A DNA stretch of 64,000 nucleotides from Dioscorea cayenensis subsp. rotundata (Eukaryota; Streptophyta; Magnoliopsida; Dioscoreales; Dioscoreaceae), in assembly GCF_009730915.1 (NCBI RefSeq), contig NC_052489.1, positions 28,761,916-28,825,915 of the forward strand, given 5' to 3'. Positions 58,182-64,000 of this stretch are shown here, one piece after another. A model generated the notes under the pieces. That model had not been told where the DNA came from. It did not search any database and was given only the letters and a program-made list of their open reading frames with translations. Within the stretch, counting starts at the first letter, position 1. Each line of letters opens with the position of its first letter. The translations under genes and the position numbers were made by a program.

Positions 58182-61100
58182 GAAAATTGGAATGAAAATT
58201 TCACTTGACTTTGCTTAGTTTGAATTCCTTTATATCACCATTCCCAAGCCTTGAAATGTCAACTTTAATTTCATCTATTTTTTTGTAGAATAAGAAGATT
58301 TAATTTTCATTTATCAAAATAATTTCATCACATACTAATCACAAATTAACCTTTTAATTAAATATATATATTTTTAAAAAACGATTTTTGTAAAAATGAT
58401 TATTTGGGAAAAAAAAATATTACTTTTAAGCCATTTGTTTATTTGAAAACCAATAAATCAAAAGTCAAAAAATAGAACAAGTTGTCTATTTTGACCATTA
58501 ACCACATCACCTTATATTTGACTTTTTTGGTCAAAACAATGTTTATATATTTTCCAAATTCAAAACAATAGACCATATAATTTTCCCAAACTAGTCAATA
58601 TTTTTATCATTCTAATTTGTATGATTGAATCAAATATAAGGTTCATCTTTTCATTGTTTGATTTTAGCTAAGCTTTCCAATTTCCATTCTTTTCAAAATA
58701 TTGGTTATATTTGGATCATTTTTACTTATATATCACCTTTTCCAAAAAAAATATATATTTATTTATATATATATATATATCTATATATATATAGATATAT
58801 ATATATATATGTATATATATATGGAAATTTTCCATATAGATATCAATCTTTTTGGTCGCTGGTGGTTGGACTATGACTTATATCGATATCAAAGAATTAA
58901 TGATTATTGAAACCAAAAAGAGTGGAAGAGAGTTAACAGCTATAAATTTTAAAGTATCTTCTTGTTATTTGTTAAATATTTATTCATAAATTTGTTTTGA
59001 AAATCAAATATTTAATAAAAAATTTGCTCATCAACTTTTCCTCTGTTCTTGTGTGTATTTTTTTATATCAAAATAACATATAAATAAATAATATAAAAAC
59101 TTTGTTCCTTGCCGTGGTGGCATTTCAAATCTAAGCTAAAAAATAAATAAATAAAAATCTTGACCTAAGATAGTCAATTTTTTTACCTCATATTATACTC
59201 AAGATTCCTAACTATTTTCCTCGTTTATCTTATTTTATAATTCAATATTTTTGAATTATATGTATATATATATATATATTTTCAAAATATAAATGAACTT
59301 TCACAATCATCATTATAAATATTTCTTTTAATATTTATTAAGGCAATGCTTAATGCTAGTTTGGTTTGACCTAATCAATTTGCAAACAATGGACCAAGCC
59401 CTCCAATTAGAAACCAACTACTTAATCTTCTCCATTAATCTTCTTCCAATTAGTGAACGAGGCAATTTATGTCACCCAAAACATACACATCATTATAAAT
59501 GGTTGTGTTGAGTAAAAAAATAAATAAATAAAACAAAGACAGTCAAATAAAACGAAATATATTTTCATATTTAATTCCAAATATTTCAATAAAGTATAAT
59601 ATAATAAGAGTATTTATTTCAACTCTAAACTCTAGAGATTTTTTTTAAGGTGTTAGGCCCTTACTGATTTCAAAAGAGTCATTGCTCTAAACCAGTCTGG
59701 ACAAAGTATTGAGAGTCCTATAAAGAACAAACCTCTTGCAACATGTATTTTTCACATACACAAGGACTTGGAACCATTTGCTTAGGTGATCTAAATCTTT
59801 ATCATTTGGACCAACCTTATTATGTAAATTTATTCATTTTTGATTCATTTGACATTATCCACGTTTATAAATCAACATCCATTGAAACCTAAAGGTTTTT
59901 TTTTTTTAAAGAATTATTAGAATTTAAAATCAATATACAAAAGATACGAATGGCTAAGATAAAAATATTGAGATATATGTGGCACGCTACTAGAATAAAC
60001 CAATTAAAGAATAAATTTATTTAAAATAAATGAGAAGTCACGCATATCAGTGACAACTTCAAAAATGATAGTTTAAAATGATATAGATATGGCTTGAGAT
60101 AACTAGTAGATATCACCATTACATATGATGAAAAGCTCGTCTGATAAAGAATTGTATTTATAGAAATAGACCTAAAAAGTGTTTAGTATAAACTTTACAT
60201 TATGATATGTACATTTTTTTATTTAATTTATTTTTAATGTGAAAAAAAATATTCATATAGCCAATCCTAAATAATTAGAACTAATGGTTTTTATTGTTGA
60301 TGATTGAAATCAATATATTTTTACTTGAAATATGGTTTATATTTGCAATTCAAAGTGTCAGACAATTAACATGCAACCAATGACTTCCTTAAGACTAAAT
60401 TTTATGGCATGTGACTTTGATAATAAAGAAAGAGCCATGAAACACTGAAGGACTTGAATTGATGGTCAAGAGACATTGGATGAAGCCACTTCAGTCCCTT
60501 TCTATGCCAACTTGCCACAACTCTTCTTCAATTGCCAAAAGTTGGCTAATTTTATTGATTTATTTTTCTCCAAAAAAAATATTAAAAAAATAAAAAAATC
60601 TAAGGTGGCCTTGAACTTTTGTTGCATAAATAAAAAGGAAAAAAAGAAGAAAAAAAATGAATATCTCTATTAAAAGCATCTATTTATTTTTAGTAGTAGT
60701 TATTTAATCATAAAACTCTTTATTTTGTTAGTTATGTAAGGTGCACCCAATACTTTAGAACATCATGATTTTAATTTTAATTTATTAAATTTATATTAAA
60801 ACAGCCATCTTCTAATATTTTAGAAGTTAAATAAAATAAATAATCAAAAGCTTTCACGTTTTTACTTTTTAGGAGATACAAACAAAAACAATTATTTAAT
60901 AATAATTTTCTTTTAGACAAAAACCAAAAACATGCATGCATGGTATCTAACATCAATTTCAATAAATCAAAAGTCTACATAATAATTTTCAATATGTTGT
61001 TGTTTAATTTTGATTTGAGGGCATTCTCATGATATTTATAGTGTATATACTGTGCACGCAAGTTCAACTTAATTAGAGATAGTGAGATGATGAAATTTAT

Positions 61101-62915
61101 CAATGTTTTTTTTATTTTCTCTAACTTTAAAGTCAAGTTGATTAAATGGAACTTGGTGGATGATAAACATATTTTTTTCATGCATTATGAAAGAAGTCAA
61201 AGTTGAGAGGAGTTTGATGATCCTTTTTATCCACACTTCCACTAGAGTGGAGACTAACAAAGTTGACTTTTTATTAGTCTTTTTATTTTAATAATTTACA
61301 GACATTATTATTGTTATAATATATAGTACAAACTTGTTCTCTATATTAGTTTACACTATATGATAATTATTGGTCTATGTTTTTATTAGGGTGTGGTGGT
61401 GGCTAAACAATTGATTTGTAGAGGAGATTTATATATTTATTTTTTGAGAGAGAGAAAGTAGAAGAAAATTATCATGTTGACATCGTTGGGCCCTTTTAAT
61501 TTCTATATATGCACACATTGAATGCATGTCGATATTTATTTCAATAGAATATTACTAATTTGTGGTTTTAAATTTTCCACACGCTATTTAGGGACTAGAA
61601 CCTAGAAAAATATTGAGAAGATGAAGTTAATTATTTATATGCCCTGTTGTGTTATTATATTTATTCATCTAACCAAAAATTATCAATAATTAATTGATAC
61701 GCGTATAAATATTTTTGCATTGTAATCATAAAATATTGATGGAATAATTTTTCATTTAATTTATTAGTCACAACTCACAAGAGTTCTCTTGTGCACAGAA
61801 TTAAGAGAGATTCGTTTACAATTTTGACAGTGATTTATCCATGGTATATACATTATACTTAAAAAAAATTTATTAATCATAAATATAAATATAAAGGTTT
61901 TCTTGTTTATTGACACGTGAAGTTATTTAAATAAAAGTCTTATTGTTGATTGACATGTGGGTGACTTTATGACACTAGTTGATAATAAAATCATTGGTTG
62001 GAGCTATTCTTAGAAAATATTAGATGGTCTGACAACTTTTATTTTTTATTTTTTTAATTTGAAATATTATTTTCATAGCAATTGGCGTAATATGTAACTG
62101 CTCACCAATTTCTAATATTGTGTGTTGTCCTTCCATTTAACTCAAGTTCTGTTATCTTTCTAACAAGCTTGATATTTTAAATTAGATGTTAACCGCTGGA
62201 TATCATAAACATACATAAAAACATATATATACATACGGCAAGCAATGAGTTTATTTATTAATAAACAAATTACTGTTGGATCCAAGTAGCCAACTTTTGA
62301 GCATAAATACTTAATTCAAGACTCAAATTAATGTTAGTCAATGAATATCTAGAGAATAATAATTAATCCATTCCAATTATAAATAAGAGGATGAGAATGT
62401 CTACAAATGGATGACCTGAAACTGAAAACACACTTATTATGAAACTGGGAAATAATTTGAACAATCTTTCATAGCATTTGCTTAGTCCACCCATTCTCAA
62501 CCACTAAATAAAAGCACCCCAAAATCAAAACAAACTGTAAGCAAACCTGATGAGTCTTTAAAAAAAAAATAAAAAAATCAATTTACAGTTTCAAGCATTC
62601 AAACACTGCTTACATCCAATAACCAACCTCAGGCAAAAGTATCAAATATACACTATCTCACCTGTGTTTGGTTTAACTTTAACCACATGGTTGCCGCCTT
62701 AAATCCATAAGGCCAAGTTGGAATATCAAAAGAAATGGGTTTTAATCTTCTGAGGTTCATGAGATATGAGATTCAATGATGAGTAAATATCGTCATGTGA
62801 GAATAAATAAGATGAAAATATGGAGAGAATTCATGCACAATGGTACTTCATGATGAAACTTTTTTTTTTATCCGTCAGCTAATGATCCTACACCTTGTGT
62901 CCACAATATTCTACT
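57431..62915. other. gene-poor AT-rich stretch
   Basis: No coding region, RNA gene or recognisable transposon. It contains (ATT)n at about 57585-57632 and 58139-58182, and a self-complementary (TA)n block at about 58755-58820. Another (TA)n lies at about 59262-59280. The last few hundred bases are the 3' side of the DUF1644 gene. Confidence 0.6.
58755..58820. repeat. palindromic TA-rich microsatellite
   Basis: TATATATATC and TATATATATAGATATATATA tracts arranged so that the block can fold back on itself. Low complexity, no coding meaning; open frames here are spurious. Confidence 0.8.
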
Positions 62916-63965
62916 TCAGCTCACACCCGAAGACAGTCTCCCACGGCTCCGCCGCCTTCGCCGCCTCCCAGATCTCAATAAATTCACAGACATTGCTGCT
63001 TGTCTGCCTTGGTCGTCATCCTCATCATCTCCTTCCAGAAGATTGCCAGCAGCTGCATCAACAGCAGGAGCATCATCATCAATTGAGAGCACAGTACCAC
63101 CGCCATCCTCTAAGCTGTCAAATGTTTCATCATCTCTAGTAAACCTTGACAACAGAGATCCAGCCCCTTCTTGAAGGAGAAAATAAAAATAGTTTGTATT
63201 GAAGCCACCCCTTGCTCCATAATTTCTTTCCCCTTCACCGAGATCCTCACCATCAGTGTCAGAGCCACCATCGAAGTCTATCACATAATCCCCCAATACT
63301 ACAGACCTTGGATTTGATGCTCTGATTGTGCTGATAATATCTTCCCTTTCCCTCTGATGTTCCATCATTCTCCATTTCTGTTCCAGAATAGGATCCACTT
63401 TTCGTGGTTTTGCACGGGGATGCTCAGCCCTCACATGTTTCTGAAGTTGTTTATATGTTCCCACAAATGAGCAGTCATCGTGCATGCAGCTTCTCCTCTT
63501 TTTGTTCAGATACTCCCGTGCAGGCTCAACAACCGTCCATCCCTTCACTTGTCCACGGCACAGGGGACAAGCAAGCTCGATCCCCTCAGATTTCTTGCAA
63601 GTAGACCAACCAGCAGTCATCAGGCTCAAACTAGGATTCTCTGCATTTGTTTCATTGGAGGGCATTGCTTTAGTGTAAGCCTTCTTGAACATCTCCAGAC
63701 AATTTGAGTGACGATAGCTGGTGCCACACATGTAAGGGCGGCAACCCTTGTCATGAGATGAGCAAAGGAGAAGAACAGCATTATGTGGAAATTCCATGCA
63801 AACTGAACAAGTTGCGTCTTGCCAATCCTTTTTCTCCAAGCCTAATGGTGAGTTCTTCAGATCAGTTCTGTTTCCTGAAGCACCATGGTGTGAAGGCAAG
63901 GGATATGGGGTTGGCCTAGCCCAACGGGATGTAATTTTGCGATGGTTCCTGATGCTCCTTGTCAT
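62916..63965 (-). CDS. DUF1644 family Cys/His-rich protein
   Basis: One uninterrupted coding exon of 349 aa. Residues 51-100 carry ATCSVCMEFPHNAVLLLCSS, with C53, C56, C68, C75, C80 and C89, then C133-P-L-C136. A C2H2-like finger follows (C160, C165, H177, H182) in CMHDDCSFVGTYKQLQKHVR. This wording is diagnostic of the plant DUF1644 family, whose biochemical role is not well established. The C-terminal half is acidic (EGDDEDDDQ near 311-319) and ends in an Arg-rich patch (GRRRRRRSRGR, 333-343), a possible nuclear signal. The ATG at 63965 (MTRSIRNHRK) is preferred over an in-frame ATG at 63992, because TTTGTGTAG just upstream looks like a 3' splice site, implying an intron in the leader. Its nearest recognised neighbour is more than 9 kb away. 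Confidence 0.9.
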   Translation of the reverse strand: MTRSIRNHRKITSRWARPTPYPLPSHHGASGNRTDLKNSPLGLEKKDWQDATCSVCMEFPHNAVLLLCSSHDKGCRPYMCGTSYRHSNCLEMFKKAYTKAMPSNETNAENPSLSLMTAGWSTCKKSEGIELACPLCRGQVKGWTVVEPAREYLNKKRRSCMHDDCSFVGTYKQLQKHVRAEHPRAKPRKVDPILEQKWRMMEHQREREDIISTIRASNPRSVVLGDYVIDFDGGSDTDGEDLGEGERNYGARGGFNTNYFYFLLQEGAGSLLSRFTRDDETFDSLEDGGGTVLSIDDDAPAVDAAAGNLLEGDDEDDDQGRQAAMSVNLLRSGRRRRRRSRGRLSSGVS

Positions 63966-64000
63966 TTCCAGCACACCTACACAAACAACCAAACATCCTA

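Noticed and set aside
58658..58910. Open frames rich in Ile/Tyr over the TA tract
   Set aside because: Pure products of the (TA)n microsatellite.

Overview
The window is nuclear DNA from a flowering plant. It has spliced genes with GT-AG introns, AT-rich intergenic DNA full of (TA)n and (ATT)n tracts, plant LTR retrotransposons, SINE and MITE insertions, and two scaffold gaps of exactly 1000 N (31925-32924 and 42522-43521). The protein families (MEKK1-type MAPKKK, DUF1644) are plant families. The kinase sequence suggests a monocot to me, but that is a weak inference.

Left part (1-17.5 kb), two genes on the + strand. Gene A (3197-10330, five coding exons, 704 aa) is a Ser/Arg-rich vasculin-like protein with a three-fold internal repeat. 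Gene B (11766-16822, eight coding exons, about 884 aa) has an N-terminal calponin-homology domain and a single C-terminal membrane segment. As assembled, gene B carries three single-base frameshifts.

Middle part (17.5-57.4 kb), a tandem segmental array of three MEKK1-like MAP kinase kinase kinase copies, all on the - strand. Copy 1 (17498-21779) is intact but has a shortened N-terminus. Copy 2 is a pseudogene: exons 8-2 lie at 22659-25900 and the exon 1 remnant is at 43754-43900. Copy 3 (48734-53597) is intact with the full MEKK1-type N-terminus. Next to copy 3 lies a decayed duplicate of the 3' end of gene B (46826-48060), so the duplicated block originally ran from gene B's last exons through the kinase into its 5' flank.

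Copy 2 was split in intron 1 by a full-length Ty3/gypsy chromovirus-like retrotransposon (from 25913) with an intact 1490-aa gag-pol and LTRs with no difference that I can see. Its 5-bp target duplication TAAAG flanks the left LTR and reappears exactly at the first base after the second gap. The 9.6-kb contig between the gaps (32925-42521), which carries an old long-LTR element (33549-40538) and a LINE scrap, is therefore probably placed there wrongly by scaffolding.

The copy-2 and copy-3 5' flanks hold further small insertions: a SINE with a 10-bp target duplication, a second SINE-related piece inside the dead exon, a Mutator-like MITE with a 9-bp duplication, a hAT-like MITE, and a short element with four strong hairpins that I cannot assign.

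Right part (57.4-64 kb): about 5.5 kb of AT-rich DNA without a recognisable gene, then a DUF1644 zinc-binding protein gene on the - strand (62916-63965).

Functionally only the MAPKKK copies form a set, as paralogues that would act at the top of a MAP kinase cascade. I see no operon-like or coordinated new system.
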